Source: Odiellus spinosus (lineage: Eukaryota; Arthropoda; Arachnida; Opiliones; Phalangiidae). Taken from it: a stretch of 64,000 nucleotides of DNA. Of the stretch, positions 36,726 to 49,390 are shown piece after piece. The position numbers and the translations under genes are program-made. The stretch is taken from contig OY987227.1 of NCBI GenBank assembly GCA_963920705.1, positions 25,277,935 to 25,341,934 of the forward strand. The letters run 5' to 3'. How positions within the stretch are numbered: position 1 is the stretch's first letter; each line of letters begins with the position of its first letter. Below the pieces are notes generated by a model. That model ran no database searches. It had not been told where the DNA came from and saw only the letters and a program-made list of their open reading frames with translations.

Positions 36726-38028
36726 CCCCAATTGCGAAAACTTTATATAATCCGCTCAATCGTATATCCATGTGCTTATATGTATCAAGGTATCAACCAT
36801 TTAGCATAATCGTCGCAAGATAAAAAAATCCTCTAACTCCACGCATCATCCATTATCTCTTATCCAAATTCTTCATAATTACATTGCTTGAGCTATAAGA
36901 ATAAATTTTCAATTGTAAGAGCGCGTGGTAATTTAGTACATTGATTTGACAATAAAAACTAGCCCGATCCCATTTGCAAATTCAGTCCAGCAAGTTATGG
37001 GCGAAAATTTATTTCAATAAAAAATAGGAATATAATCTTTAAATTAATGACTAAAGTTTTTGTAAAAACAAAAACAAAATCCATTACTTTCCTCCAAATA
37101 TAGAGAAAAGGAAAGAAAAACAAAACCAGAATCCCCGCAACTTTTCCTGTATGGGTTCCCCCTCCATGCCCCTCCGCGCTTTCTTTTTTCAAGATAGCCC
37201 ACTTTCACCTAAATTCTTAATGACGGCCTTGTCTGGGTCTCTGGGAGCAGCGCCGAAAGTAGGCCTAGGCTAGGCTACAAATGTAGACAAGGCCTACTTT
37301 CCCAAACCCCCGAGACCTAGTTGGCAAATTTGGCATACAGTGTTTCTAGACAAATGTATAAAACTCGATTTTTTTCCACGTTTACGCGTTGTCAATTCAC
37401 AAAACGTTTAACACTGATTAAAATAAATTAAAATAAACGTAAATACCTTTAATTTTTCTAAAAAACATCAAGCCTGGTGACCATAATCGACCCTTCCTTG
37501 TGAGCTCGTTCCCGAATGAAAAATAAAATTCAGTTTCGTCGACCAGCGAAGGTCACCGTTACTTTCCGCCTGAAAACGTGTTTTCATATCCACCAGCCTA
37601 GATTTAGGGAGATTATACCTCTAACACACCATGTCTTATAATTCTGGATACGATTAAAAATATATTACCCAAATTAAAATAAAGAATTAAGTTAAATAGA
37701 TTTAAATAGACTTATAGTAAACATCCTTTTAAAACTGCATAAATACTTGGAGTTTTTCGTATTTGACTAAAGCCAATAAAGTAAAAGAATAGATATAATA
37801 CAAGCGGAGAATAGCTAATATGGTTAACGCCTCTTTATGTGGAATGAGGATTGAGAGAACCAATCACAATCGTGAAATCGGAAACTTGCCTTTGATGATT
37901 AGATCAATTTGACCTAGGAATCGTCTGCTTACTTAACCTCATAAGTAAGGCTTAAGGATGCTGGAACAAAAATTCGATAGAATCTATAACAAATTAATTT
38001 TTTAGTTATTTAATAAAGTTAAAACATT
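36726..38028. other. Intergenic between divergent PLAG-like and CHCHD7-like genes
   Basis: Should hold both promoters. Contains a self-complementary stretch at 37256-37302 (AAAGTAGGCC ... GGCCTACTTT). CCAAT occurs near 37780 and 37860. No core promoter element can be assigned firmly. Confidence 0.35.
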
Positions 38029-38479
38029 ATGGGACTTTTAGACGAAAATGTAACTGGTCTTTCTAGATCTAAAACTGAAGAGGAAAGGCGTAATGTGATA
38101 AGATTGTCGTCCCAGCAAAATAGTCATATAAAACATCCTTGTCTAAAGGTGAAAAGTGCAAGATTTTAGCTTAAAATTCGTTATTATTTTTTTTTTTTTT
38201 AATTTTCAACAGGAACAAGAGATGTCATTTAAATGTATAAGTGAAAATTCACGTGACAAATCACTTTGCAACAAATACTTTGAAAATTATAACGCTTGTC
38301 AAAGTTTTTGGGTAGTGTAAAAATAACAAATTTAGCCTTGAAGAATTCTAAATTTACTAAAACTTACATTTCAATTCCAGTATAAAGTCCAAATTGATCG
38401 AAGAAGAAAAGGTGTAAAGCCGATACTACCACTCCCTGAAGAACGAGAAAAAATCAAAGCGGAATATCTAAAAAAATAA
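38029..38479 (+). CDS. CHCHD7: CHCHD7/COX23-like twin-CX9C mitochondrial protein
   Basis: Three exons, 38029..38148, 38213..38311 and 38381..38479, give 105 residues; all junctions are phase 0 with GT-AG sites (GTGAAA and ttcaacag; GTAGTG and attccag). The protein shows two CX9C motifs, CLKEQEMSFKC and CNKYFENYNAC, in the order and spacing of a CHCH fold, then the family tail DRRRKGVKPILPLPEER. The N-terminus is about 20 residues longer than human CHCHD7. Such proteins are imported into the mitochondrial intermembrane space by Mia40/CHCHD4-dependent oxidation; the yeast relative Cox23 supports cytochrome c oxidase assembly (known). Exons are shorter than typical ORF cut-offs, so ORF scanning misses the gene. 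Confidence 0.9.
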
Positions 38480-39026
38480 ACATTAATTTTGTAGTTCGAA
38501 TTTAAACTAGACTTATTTTATTTCGTTAATTCATTAAAAGTGGCAAAAACTGAAGTTCTTGTATTATCATAATTATATAAAAGCTTAAAATAACTTTATA
38601 TATACACGTGTTTACATGAATTATTTTCTCGACAATGCGCGTTTCGTAGTGAGATAAATAAAAACATTGGGACTGCGAAACAGTTAATGACTCAGGCAGA
38701 TGTTTTTGAAAATAAGGTGTTACAACAACAAGGAGTATAGACAAATGATAGAATACCAAGGAAAAATAGTTTCAGACATTTTATTGTGGTTTTGGTTTTT
38801 AGTAGAAAGCGTTATTAACAGAAAGTTTCTTTTAAATATATACTTTTCTTTTACTGATTTGACATATATTAGTTTTCTGTATAAAAATGCGCTAACGATC
38901 CTGCCAATGAAAAAGAGTAACATCAGGCACTTAAGGATTATTAAATGATTTTCTTAAAGGAAACATCCACTAAGGAAAAAGCCCTTGAAGCTTTCTTTCC
39001 CACCAGTTCGTTTCGAAGCTGGATGC

Positions 39027-39150
39027 TTATTTGATCTTGCCTTTAAGTTCCAACTTCCAAAGACAGATGTCTGCCCATCTTGTCTTCGGCACCAAGAGAC
39101 CAATGTAAGGCAAGATTAAATAAGCGGACGACGTTGACCAACCAATCACT
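39027..39150. repeat. Dispersed repeat also found at 58977-59189
   Basis: TACCAAGAGACYAATG followed about 40 bp later by GACGTTGAYCAACCA is shared with 59130-59190. Here GCTTATTTGATCTTGCCTT pairs with the reverse complement AAGGCAAGATTAAATAAGC, so the copy is also a foldback. Non-coding. Confidence 0.6.
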
Positions 39151-39210
39151 TCCCTTTAAAAGAAATGAAAACAAACACATTTCTGATTTGTCGGTTTTCT
39201 GAACGTACAT

Positions 39211-39677
39211 TATCGAAAAAACCTAAGAAAAGTTTTGTTTTAAAGCTTTCCTATATTATAAAAATGGTTCTAAAAGGTTTCCAGCCAATATACTTTGATC
39301 CCAGATTTTATAATCGCTAAACCAATTCGTTACTGTTCGTATGAGCCACAAATTGCCCTTTACACAATTAAATACGGTTGAATAATATAGATTATAATTA
39401 AATTAAACTTTCACGTTCTTAATAAAAGTATTAGAGTGTAATTTGTGGTTTATACAAGCAGTTACATAGTTTATGAAAGCTGTTCGTAGATGGCAGGCTT
39501 GTGAGTGGTGGCCTTGGGGGTCAAATGTATGCGGGAACGCTTATTGGCTGGAAACCTTTGTTTTTTTTTTAATTCCAACACATGCAGCCCATACTCTTTC
39601 AGAGTAGACAACAATGTATTAGCATTTAAACGTTTTTATCATATTAAAAATAAGTTATTTTTCTTAGGTTTTCGATA
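39211..39677. mobile_element. TIR element (TATCGAAAA ends), possible 4-bp duplication ACAT
   Basis: 467 bp. TATCGAAAAAACCTAAGAAAA is closed by TTTTTCTTAGGTTTTCGATA. Flanks are ACAT on both sides. Further in, GGTTTCCAGCCAATA is inverted as TATTGGCTGGAAACC. No coding. Confidence 0.65.
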
Positions 39678-42600
39678 ACATAGATTATGAAAACCTAAAT
39701 AAAAAATGTGTTTCTTGAGTTTTCATTCATCCTTTAAATGCCGAGGATGAAACCTTATGGCGTTTTTCTTTGGACTGCTCACGGAGAATGCACGCCATAG
39801 ACGTGCAATTTCTTTTGGAATACTCTGGGTGCAGTACAACGAAGAACGGTGTTATAATTTTTTCTATGGTATAGACAACTTCAATTCCATAGGATTTAAC
39901 ATAAATTGAAGTTGTCCATTTTGGTTTGAGGCAAGCGTGTGTTTAAAGACTGGCAAAAGTTTTAAGGCCTATAAACATCCCTAACCCTAAAACCTACTTT
40001 ATATAAAATTATATTAATAAAAATTACTTAAAATAATCCTTGAGAATGATTTTTTAATTTTATTTTACCTAATCTCTAACATAGCTCGTTTTTTTGGACA
40101 AAATTTAAAATAAATTTTGACACGCAAGAGCTTTAAAGGCAGAGTCTAGCCTAAAATCATTTTTAACCAAAACAGCGTCTCCAGAATCAATATTAAAGAT
40201 GTCATGAGCGTTTAAAGAAAAAGTCCATTGTAGGTTTATTCCCATTTATCAAACTATGCTTTTTTGATCTAGTATTTCACTGGTCCATTTAGAAGTATTC
40301 TATTTGATCTTTGCAAGCAATTGAATAAGACGTCAGCCAATCAACAGGAGGCATAACAGGAAAACCTTCCAATTGGCTCTTATGGACCATTATGATTGGA
40401 AACGAGCGTGATTAGCCAATAATTAAGTTGTTATACACTACATGATTCCTTTAATATTGTAAATAGAGAGTTGCCATTTACATACGATCTTAAACACACG
40501 ATTAAAATAGTTTTTTGACTTTGTTTTCTCTTCAAAACATAAGAGAAGTCCTATTAATTTCATTTTCAGGTACTTTTAAATGATTGTAAGGAAATAAATC
40601 TTAACCAATCTAGCTATAATAATAAATTTATACAAAATCTAAAATGTAAAAACTTCAAATAATCTCGTGTGTTTTTGGCTTTCCGTGACTAGCTCAATGT
40701 CTATTTTTTATTGTTTAGCCCCTTAAATTCAAAATCACTTGATTATCACTATTTTTTTATGGAAAATATTTCCCTAAAAATTTGATAATGATTATAACCT
40801 AATTAAACTAATCACGACATTGATTATAGTCAAGTAGGTGTCGTACTTTATGTAGAGCCGATTTCTATAGAATTTGTAAAAAATTACAGTTAATGATTCA
40901 TTGGATGAAATTAAAAAGGGTTTTAACTATAGCTTATTTAAAAATTTAAGACTAATCTACGCTGTACGAATATTTAGTCTATTCTGGCTGCAAAAGAGGA
41001 CAATTCTAGTGTCGAGTTTTGAAAAGCATTTCCTTTCAAAGTAGCGACCTTCGATACTTTCGCAGAAAGAGAATTACTCCACAAGGAAGTCGTATTTTTA
41101 AAAAGTATTTTAAACGCAAGAATTATATTTCGAAACAAAAATGGTACGGTTAATTCTCGAATTAAGGCAACCAAAGTGACTAAATTAATTAAAGGGATTG
41201 TGATTTCAGTTTGATAAGAGATTTTCTATCAATTACTTAAAAACAAATCCTAATCCTTGATTAAAAGATAATATTCGTTTTTCATTTATAAATTTAGTGT
41301 TGGCAATAGTTTTAACTTATAACAATAAGAGTAACTTTCAAAATTATAATTCATGAATCAAAAGTGATATTTTAGGTTTGGACTAAGGTTTTGGCGCCAA
41401 AACTTCCCGCTAAAATACTGACGATACTAGCGCCATCTTTTTCATAATATCGGTATTGTTAGACATCAAATTAGTACGTAAATTGATAAACCTTGATATA
41501 CTATACTGATATTACATTGCTACGGACCATCATTATTTATAATTTGGAATATTTTAAGTATAAGAATCAAGATAGAAAATGACTTTTTGCCAGACTTCAT
41601 TCTCCCTTAAAGGATTGTATATTAAATTTACAATTAAAGTGGGTCCTCTATGTGTAATTTAGAAAATAACCATATGATGTTAACCTCATGAAATCTAAAT
41701 TAAAGAATACTTTCATCAGATAAGTTAGTTTTAAAGGGAGAATGCAACCCAAAGTGTTGGTTCCTGGTTCTTCAAATAGGTTTAATTCGTTAATGGTTCA
41801 TCTATTTCTGATAAAATTACAATCAAATAAAGAAAATACTACACCTAAAACTTCGGAATACTTTGGAAACTCTTTGACCTCTTATTATAGTTATCGAAAG
41901 ATATCTTTGAGAAGCCTTTAACAGATCTAAGAACTTCCAATGAACCTTTTTTATGGTAAAGGCCATTAACATTAAACTTTATAGACTTAATTCACGTTAA
42001 TTGGATTTGAAATACTTTTAAAAAATACTATTCTCGCTTAACTAGAGTATAATTAATATAATATTCCTAACATATTTTTGTAGTGTTGGCCGATGTCGTA
42101 ATTTAACCGATCCGATACAGATATGAAAAGTTTAACTGATACCGATATCGCAAATTTTAAGAAATAAAAACGTGAGCTGTCCCGCTATTTTTTAAGGCTG
42201 AAAAGAAATTTACGGCTTTGATTTACAGTACTTTAGTTCTAGCGTTACGCACGCTCTCATTGGATAGAGTTTTAGAACGAAAAGCAGTTGATAATGATCC
42301 CTTCAAATATCGGTATCGGTAATTCGGTAAAACCCTAATATCAGTACCTAACACTAATTTTTTGATATGGTCCCTCGTTATTTCTAATAAAAAAAAAAAA
42401 AAAAAAGACCCGATGAAACGATGGTGGCCTAAGAATCGACAATGTCAAAAGCCTCACAACAACAATAATCATTTATATTCTATACTAATTTGATAAGTTT
42501 ATAACTTTTAGATTAATATTAAACATTAATAGCTTCTCTGTAGTAATTACTTTTTTTTTTCTCACCTAATGTTTATTTTTGGGCGCACGCAAGCGCATTT

Positions 42601-42966
42601 CGCGCATTCGTTTATTATATCAAGCCGTAAAAAACTGCGGGGTTAATGCGATTGTGAAAATAATTAGTGCGAAAGAGCGAATGATCTCTCGTACGACTTG
42701 TTAAACCAGTGTCATTCCTTTTTAAAATGTCATTCAGGGAAAAAAATTGAGGAAGAATTAAGGAACGAAGGGCTAGAAGGTGGAAAGGAATATAAAGGTT
42801 TTCTTTCAGTTACGAGATCCGCTACGAAACATTCTTAACAGCAAAAACTTGCGCCTGATACGGTTAAAGAGTTCCAATATTAATATTTATATCTACCATC
42901 ACCAAAACGAAGAGATAATTTCTTATCCTTCAAATGGTTTTTTTTGGTCGATAGTATCACTAGTCT
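39678..42966. other. Intergenic plus SELENOI 3' UTR; stray transposon ends
   Basis: No gene recognised. GACTTCATTCTCCC-TTAA at 41594-41610 and TTAA-AGGGAGAATGCAAC at 41731-41748 look like single ends of the TTAA-inserting family without recognisable partners. The 3' part (about 42600-42966) should be the SELENOI 3' UTR on the minus strand; AATAAA words there fall at about 42611-42616 and 42571-42577 (minus). I could not identify a SECIS stem by eye. Confidence 0.4.
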
Positions 42967-45900
42967 TCACACATTGTCGGACATATGTCAATCTTGAATC
43001 TTCTTTTTCAACGAGAAAGCGTTGATTTTAAAATGACCACATAGTTGCCGAACCTAAAAAATAAGAGATAAAAACTATAGAATACTTGGGTAGTGTAGTT
43101 TTGGATATCGCTAGACTCAATACTAGACTCGAGCTTATTTTTGAGTGAAATATGGCGTTTTTTCACTAAACGTGAAAAAACTTTGCACGTTGGGCGTAAA
43201 GAGAAAATTTTCGCGCAGATTCGAGAGTTGAGGGGGGGGGGGGGGGTTAAAACTTTGCACATGGCGCTAAAGATGACAAATTTCACGCCATTTAGCGAGT
43301 CACACGTCCATACTTTGCACAAGGCATTAGGGAGGAGAAATTTCACGCGTGGCGTGTAAAACGTTTGTACGTGGCGCCATTTCAAGAGCTAGGCTAACAA
43401 CTTCACTAGCTACGATGTATAGTGTAACATTTCCTTGCTAAGACCCCTCTACTTTTATAATACAGGGTAATGGGCGGGAAACAGTAAATTTGAAACGTAC
43501 AACAATTCCTCCGTAATGAATGTGAGCCAGAATTAGAAAAGTCGTCAATATCCTCAAAATGTAGACTTCTTTAATTCCTAAGCTGGGAATGCCAAAAACA
43601 ATGGCCACTGCTAAACCAACTGGATATGTCATCCAGTTAATTGTTTCGCTTTTCGTCTGCGACATCTGACTAATGATTAAACGACACTGAAAATACGTAA
43701 AATACGTTAGTTTTTGGAACATTTTCAAATGAATTCCCCGCTTTTTCTGTCTTATACTTGAAATAAATTAACCTTTTCCAAATCACACGCACTACAAGTA
43801 GCTAAAAAACCAAAAATTAAAAGGCACTTACAGCAACATTAGCAAATACAGTTCCGACCATGTAATAAAACATACGAGGGTCGCGATTGATAATATCTCC
43901 GGGAGAATACGTGGCCCACAACAGGGTTAGAAGAAAGAAGATACCCAATGGAAAACCGGGTCGAATGGCTTCTAGCGTAGAAGATTGCTTAACTTTTCCA
44001 TCTCGATAAGCTCTGCAATGGCAGGGTTTAATTAAACTTTCACCTTTGAAAAGATTGTCAAAGAAATATGGTATTTGACTAATAATTACACGTAAATATT
44101 GTAGAGTGAAACCGGTATCGTCATGCCGAAGGAACAAACTAAACAATATTTTCCCCAGGTAATTTCGTTATAACAAGGCTTTATTTTATTGTGGAAACTG
44201 AGTAAATCTAAGCCACGGATACTCACAATAGATGACGGCTTCCGTTGTATCGGCTAAACTCCAATTTAATACTGGGACTGTGATCTTCCATACTTGGTGG
44301 GAATTGGTACCGCTAATCAGAAATGATACCAGCAGTACCTACAATTCAAAATAAAATTTGTAAAGCGATCATTTGATTCGATTATCAATATCGAAGTTAA
44401 AATACTCGTTGAAACGTACAATTTGGGATATATCGTAACTCCATGGTAAGTATAGAATACCCGTGATATATTTCTCCCAATGAGAAAGAAAGAAACAGAA
44501 ATGAACGATCCATAAAGTTAGAAATATTCTGTAGGGATCGCAACTGTTGGGACCTCTACCGAAGACGGAATACAGACAAGTCGGCATTAAAAGGCAAGCC
44601 CAACTATCCAAGCCGTGATCCATCAACTCTCCTAACGGCCCACTATGGAATTCATTGAAAACAAGTGTTAAAACTTAATCACGGTTTAACTTAAAGGATA
44701 AGTTTGAGCTAATATTTGCTTGGGCTTAAAGCAATTCAAATACTTTCGTAAATATAATCCAAACGTTTACAAAGATTATAATTTTATTAATTATACTAAA
44801 AAAAGGTTTCCAACTACAAAAATCTGCACGGAGGGGTAGAGAAATAAAAAGAGAAATTTTTTTAAGTAATTATGGGTTTGGGGAAGCAGGAAAATGAGGA
44901 AAAACTATATTTTGCAACCCATTATTAAGAGAATTACACGCATTTTACTTAATTAAGCAAATCTAACCTAACCTAATACCAAACTCCACTTTTTTAATCC
45001 TTTCTCCCGAAATTTTATTAACTAATTTTTTTTTTCTTTTTCGGGGGAGGGGGTATGGGGAAGCGGGAAAATGAGGAAAAAAATATATTTTGCAACCCAT
45101 TATTAAGAGAATTACAAGCAATTTACTTAATTAAGCAAATCTAACCTAACCTAATACCAAACTCCATTTTTTTAATCCTTTCTCCCGAAATTTTATTAAC
45201 TAATTTTTTTTCTTTTTCGGGGGAGGGGGTATGGGGAAGCAGGAAAATGAGGAAAAAAATATATTTTGCAACCCATTATTAAGAGAATTACAAGCAATTT
45301 ACTTAATTATGCAAATCTAAACTAACCTAATACGAAACTACATTTTTTTAATTCTTTCTCCCGAAATTTTATTAACTAATTTTTTCCCTTTTAGGAGGAG
45401 GGGGTATGGGGAAGCGGGAAAAATGAGGAAAAAAATATATTTTGCAAATCATTATTAAGAGAATTACACGCATTTTACTAATTTATGCAAATCTAACCAA
45501 ACCTAATACGAATTAAACTCCATTTTTTTAATCCTTTCTACTATTCTGCGCTATATTTTCAAACATTTATCATCCATTTTATGCTACTTTGATAAATTTT
45601 CCATCCTTCTTATATAATATTGTTGTTTTATGTAATTTTGATACATTTTCCATCCTTTTTATATTTAATAAACATGTTTTAACATAAACTACCGTTTTTA
45701 AATATCAAATACGGTTTTCCGAATTTCGCGGAAACTGGAACTGCTCTTGCGCTCGCTCATTTTCGAGTATTGAGCAGTGGGACGTAAAATTTGAAAAGGT
45801 TTTGCATCACCCAATAATATATTTTTCGTTTGCTCTCTTGGAAAAGGCAGAGAAAAATGGCGCCCCATGAGCGCTTCATTTTCCCAGTGGATCAGAGAAA

Positions 45901-48900
45901 AGTTGCTTTACAATTTTGACTCTTCCAAGAATATAAAACTTGCTTTCAAAGTGATTTCACTTGTTCTAGTAGAATTTGCTATTAGATAACTATAGGAAAG
46001 TTTTCGTTGCCAAGGGTGGTGATAGGACATTACGAATTGAAGTTGTCATTATAAGTAATTTAAAATATATTTTTAAGCTTCCCTTGACCATTTTTCTAGC
46101 AGAATTAAGCGTCTTCTAATACGCAAGCCTTTATTAAATAAAGATAGAAAATCGTTATAATACCTAGAATTAGTCCTGCGAGCTTGTTTTCCATCGATTC
46201 CATCTGAAACAGTTATTTATTAAAAAAACAAAGTTTCCACAAAAAATATGTAAAAGTGTGAAATTGTGGATCTGTTAGCAAACGAATGACTTTTCACGCT
46301 TAACCTCTATGAAATTCTTATCAAATTTTAAAACGATGTGAGAATAAACATCAAAGAATGTTAACAGAATCACACTTTGCAAAATAGAAGCAAAAAAATC
46401 TGACCTAAAGTATGGGCCAAAAAATGATTAATGGCACAAACAATCCACACCCAACAAGGAATTGGCGGCGCCTCAGGGTTATAATTGCTATTCGCCCAAA
46501 AACTGTAGTCGTATATTGTCAAGAGGAAAGTGTTAACCGTAGTTAACATAAAACCCGAGAAGGTTAAAACGTTGGGTGCGATCCATCTCGGAACAATCTA
46601 ACGAGTTTCATTAAAGTTTTTAGATTTGTTTATTTCCGTATTTAGCTTCGGTAGAGATATTTACTTTTACTACTTGATCCCAAAATGGGTGCATAACATA
46701 GTTGCTTAGAGGGCTGGTGTCTTTTGAACTGTACTAAAAACGGCAATTAAGAAAAAAATGTAGGTTAGAAATATATCTTCACGAAACACTCTAGGCAGGA
46801 TATAGAGAAGTCTTGGCTATAACCCTAATTATTAAATTGAATGCTAGCCTATTTTACTTTTATGTCAATTAGAACCCCTACTTAACAAAATTTATTTAAG
46901 TACCAGTACAAGTATATTAAAATATTGGCTGGATCAAAAGTTTAAAGGAAGAATGAAGTCTGAGAAGTTTTCAAAAACGTTTTACTCAAAAATTGTGCCG
47001 TTTTTCAGGGTTTTTTGCAAGCCCTTCTTTGGATAGCGTTTTAAACATGGATTTTTATAGCTCCCAGACGGGGATGAGACTAGTGACGTCAAGTCACGTG
47101 GAAAACACCTCTACTCTATAGGCCTAATTCATCAAAAATATTTAACTAAAAACAAATTAACCTACTCAAACAATAGAACAGTTCATGAGGGCTTTACTAA
47201 TCAAAGGGAGAAAAGCTTCTAATTATGTAAAGTAGCGGTCTTCAGTTTTCAATTTATTTGTGGGTTCGAGCCAAATCTTCTTTCTAAACAAATAAGTTAA
47301 AAAATATCTAGTTTATCCGAAATTTGATGAAAAAGATGAATTTATCTTATTTCTTTGCGTAAATAACCAAAAATATATAATATCAGACTTCATTCTCCCT
47401 ATTAAGTCGCTTATGCGGAAAGTGATTAAGTAAAATTTTAAATTGCAAAATAAACTGTTTTTAACCACACGCACTCAATTTTTCCTCTTAAATTCCGCGC
47501 ACCCGGTAGAATTTGTTTTATATTGATATCAGAGTTTAGATCAATAACTTACCACTCAAAATACTCGAATCAGATGTTTTATGACATAATATTTTTTATC
47601 TTAAAGTGGGTTTTGTCAAATATAACATCCAACGATTGGTTAAACGTTAACTGCATATTGCAAAAAAATATATCTAGTTCTACGTATATTCTTTGCTAAT
47701 GATTATAACGTAGGCAACGGTTTATTGTAATACGAAGGAAGTCATGGCCTTTTTTAGACGAGGGAATGATAAGCAGAAATGGGATCATTTTAATGAACCA
47801 AAAATATTAACTATCACGCAACTACTAAAATTACACATCAATTAATTAAAAGGAAGGTATAATAATGAAACCAAGTTGCGATTATTTAATAAAATTATGA
47901 GTTTCAAGTTATTAATAGAGTTTAACAAGTTAAGTTTTAATTCATTTTTAAAATAAATATTTGAACAAATTCTACCAAATATAAATTTTGAAACTAGTAC
48001 TTCCCATGATTTTCCACCGTGATTTGTTTATGCCCTTACCGAAAAAAGTTAAGTCTGAGCGGAAGAGGTCCTTCTGACCACTACAAAAGTCTTGGGGAAG
48101 CTTTTAAGACTTCCCCAAGACTTCTTGACATAATGAAAGACTTCTCCGAGACCTTTTAAGACTACATAAGACTTCAGAAAGACTTCCCCAACCTCTTAAG
48201 ATTATGCACATGGGCTTAGGAAATTTTGTTTTTTATGCAAATTTAATGGTAAAAAACATTTTAAGGAAATTCCTCAATACAACAATTTTATGGATTATTT
48301 CATAAAGTTTCATTAAAGAACTGAAACTTTCCTCTGCATACTTAAAAACATGTCTCGATTTTTAAACTCTACATTTAAAACTACATACTCTAAAAGTAGA
48401 AAAATAATGGAAGTAATTACACTATTAAACGCCCAACTCTTACAATGATTTTGAGGAAAAGTTAAACACGGGGGTTTTATGGCTGCATAAACAACATTCC
48501 ACATGGATAATATTGTTCAGAAGGCTGGACAAAACGGTGTTAAATTTTCACCCATATGATAATCAGTTCTGATTGCTTTACTATCTGTCCATGGCCACGC
48601 GTCTCATATCCCTTATCATACTAGTTCCAAGCCCCAAAATGTGACCTTGTCTTCCCTTGGTTGGGCTCTTCTAACCCAATGACGTTTATTCCTAGACCTT
48701 GTTAGTCTCTGCAAACTATTGCACCAGCCAAAGCAGGCTTATTTCGCTCTCGCTCCTCCCTTACTATCACTTGCGGCCATCAACGGAAACTATTCCATAA
48801 GCCATCTAACAAGGACCCCATGAAACACTCCTTTTTCAGAAGAACAGTATCAGTTTGTAATTCCCTCCCCTCTACGATTGTTTCTCTTCAGTCTATTAGA

Positions 48901-49390
48901 AGTCTAAACTTCGCGAGCATCTCCAAATTTAGAAGCTACCTGGAGCTGCATGAGTTGCTATTACATGAGTTTCCATTACATTTTTCGCCCTTATTCACTA
49001 TAATTGTCGTTGCAATTTTTAATTTGTTCATCTTTCTAAACTTGGAGCTCGTTTAGATAACATATAGGCTATATTTAAAAAGGCACATCATAGCTTGGGT
49101 AGACTATCGGCTTATTTTTATAGTGGTGGTTACTTCAATATAAAACCCATAACGCCCTCGCTTAACGCAGCCTTACTATGCCTATATTTATGTTACTCTG
49201 AAGCTAATGAATAACATAAAATGCACGCATCTGCTCAATGTAGATTATTTTCCTTCGAATATTCAACCTATTAATCTATTACACTTCTGAGAGTTCTAAT
49301 CCTAGCATTCTAAATTATGTAATAAAAGTTTCTTACTTTGTAGTTGTCAAAACCAGTGAGATGGTCTTTACTCAAATACTTGACAGCCAT
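42967..49390 (-). CDS. SELENOI: Selenoprotein I / ethanolaminephosphotransferase 1, complete, with UGA selenocysteine codon
   Basis: Ten exons: 49337..49390, 46665..46733, 46405..46597, 46164..46203, 44420..44642, 44227..44338, 44090..44138, 43832..44012, 43501..43686 and 42967..43053. Together 1194 nt, 397 residues counting Sec, the length of human SELENOI as I recall it. ATG at 49390 gives [18 protein letters not shown]. The CDP-alcohol phosphotransferase signature DG-AR-G-D-D is intact: DGKQARRTN, then [13 protein letters not shown]. Other family blocks are [53 protein letters not shown] and LAHIHYG. The enzyme transfers phosphoethanolamine from CDP-ethanolamine to lipid in ER/Golgi membranes; about ten hydrophobic helices fit. 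The last exon reads [15 protein letters not shown], then UGA, then HMSDNV and UGA, matching the C-terminal Sec site of animal SELENOI. If exon 9 is read through, translation stops at TAG 43438 instead. Introns carry repeats and a LINE fragment. Confidence 0.93.
42988..42990 (-). other. SELENOI: In-frame UGA, predicted selenocysteine codon of SELENOI
   Basis: In exon 10, seven codons before the final TGA (42967-42969). The preceding residues SLKKKIQD align with the family's SL(R/K)K...D-Sec site, and the short tail after it (HMSDNV) is family-like in length. Treating it as a plain stop would still give a protein seven residues shorter, so a SECIS in the 3' UTR is the decisive test. Confidence 0.78.
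43170..43385 (-). repeat. Three imperfect about 70-bp repeats in the last SELENOI intron
   Basis: ACTTTGCAC words (+ strand) at about 43180, 43252 and 43312 are each followed by a GGCGTAAA/GGCGCTAAA/GGCATTAGG word and AAATTTCACGC. A run of about 13 G lies near 43232. Sits between exons 9 and 10. Confidence 0.6.
44880..45540. repeat. About 176-bp tandem repeat, nearly four copies, in SELENOI intron 4
   Basis: GGGGAAGCRGGAAAATGAGG starts at 44880, 45057, 45233 and 45408 (periods 177, 176, 175). Shared landmarks are TATATTTTGCAACCCATTAT, AATCTAACCTAACCTAATAC and CTTTCTCCCGAAATTTTATT. Lies between exons 44420..44642 and 46164..46203. Non-coding. Confidence 0.92.
46946..47401. mobile_element. TTAA-flanked MITE (AGGRAGAATGAAGTCTGA ends) in SELENOI intron 1
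   Basis: About 456 bp. TTAA at 46942-46945 and 47402-47405. The left end AGGAAGAATGAAGTCTGA is matched by TCAGACTTCATTCTCCCT at the right, with one extra base before the right TTAA. End motif related to the 31578 and 63847 elements; interior different. Confidence 0.75.
48087..48123. repeat. Perfect 14-bp hairpin in SELENOI intron 1
   Basis: AAGTCTTGGGGAAG, a 9-base loop, then CTTCCCCAAGACTT. AAGACTTC-like words repeat to about 48200 (gaaagacttctcc, ataagacttcag, aaagacttcccc). Confidence 0.8.
48640..48960 (+). pseudogene. Non-LTR retrotransposon ORF2 C-terminal fragment
   Basis: Broken remnant in SELENOI intron 1, on the opposite strand. One frame reads LGWALLTQ, a stop, then LVSLCKLLH; after a frameshift another reads SRSSLT, GHQRKLF and [19 protein letters not shown]. 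This matches the typical end of CR1/jockey-like ORF2 proteins (LxW-L-RR...LYKI, then HSFFPRTIxxWNSLP). Frameshifted and 5' truncated, as usual for old LINE copies. Confidence 0.65.

Noticed and set aside
42905..42966. SECIS element just after the SELENOI stop (GTGAT ... AAAAAAAA ... AAGAA)
   Set aside because: The helix between the core motifs would be only about four base pairs and the element would sit about 20 nt from the Sec codon, too close for known SECIS function.
43438..43500. SELENOI ending at TAG 43438 with a cysteine in place of Sec
   Set aside because: The tail after the GTACGT donor at 43500 has no family similarity, while exon 10 (42967..43053) continues the homology precisely and brings the protein to family length.
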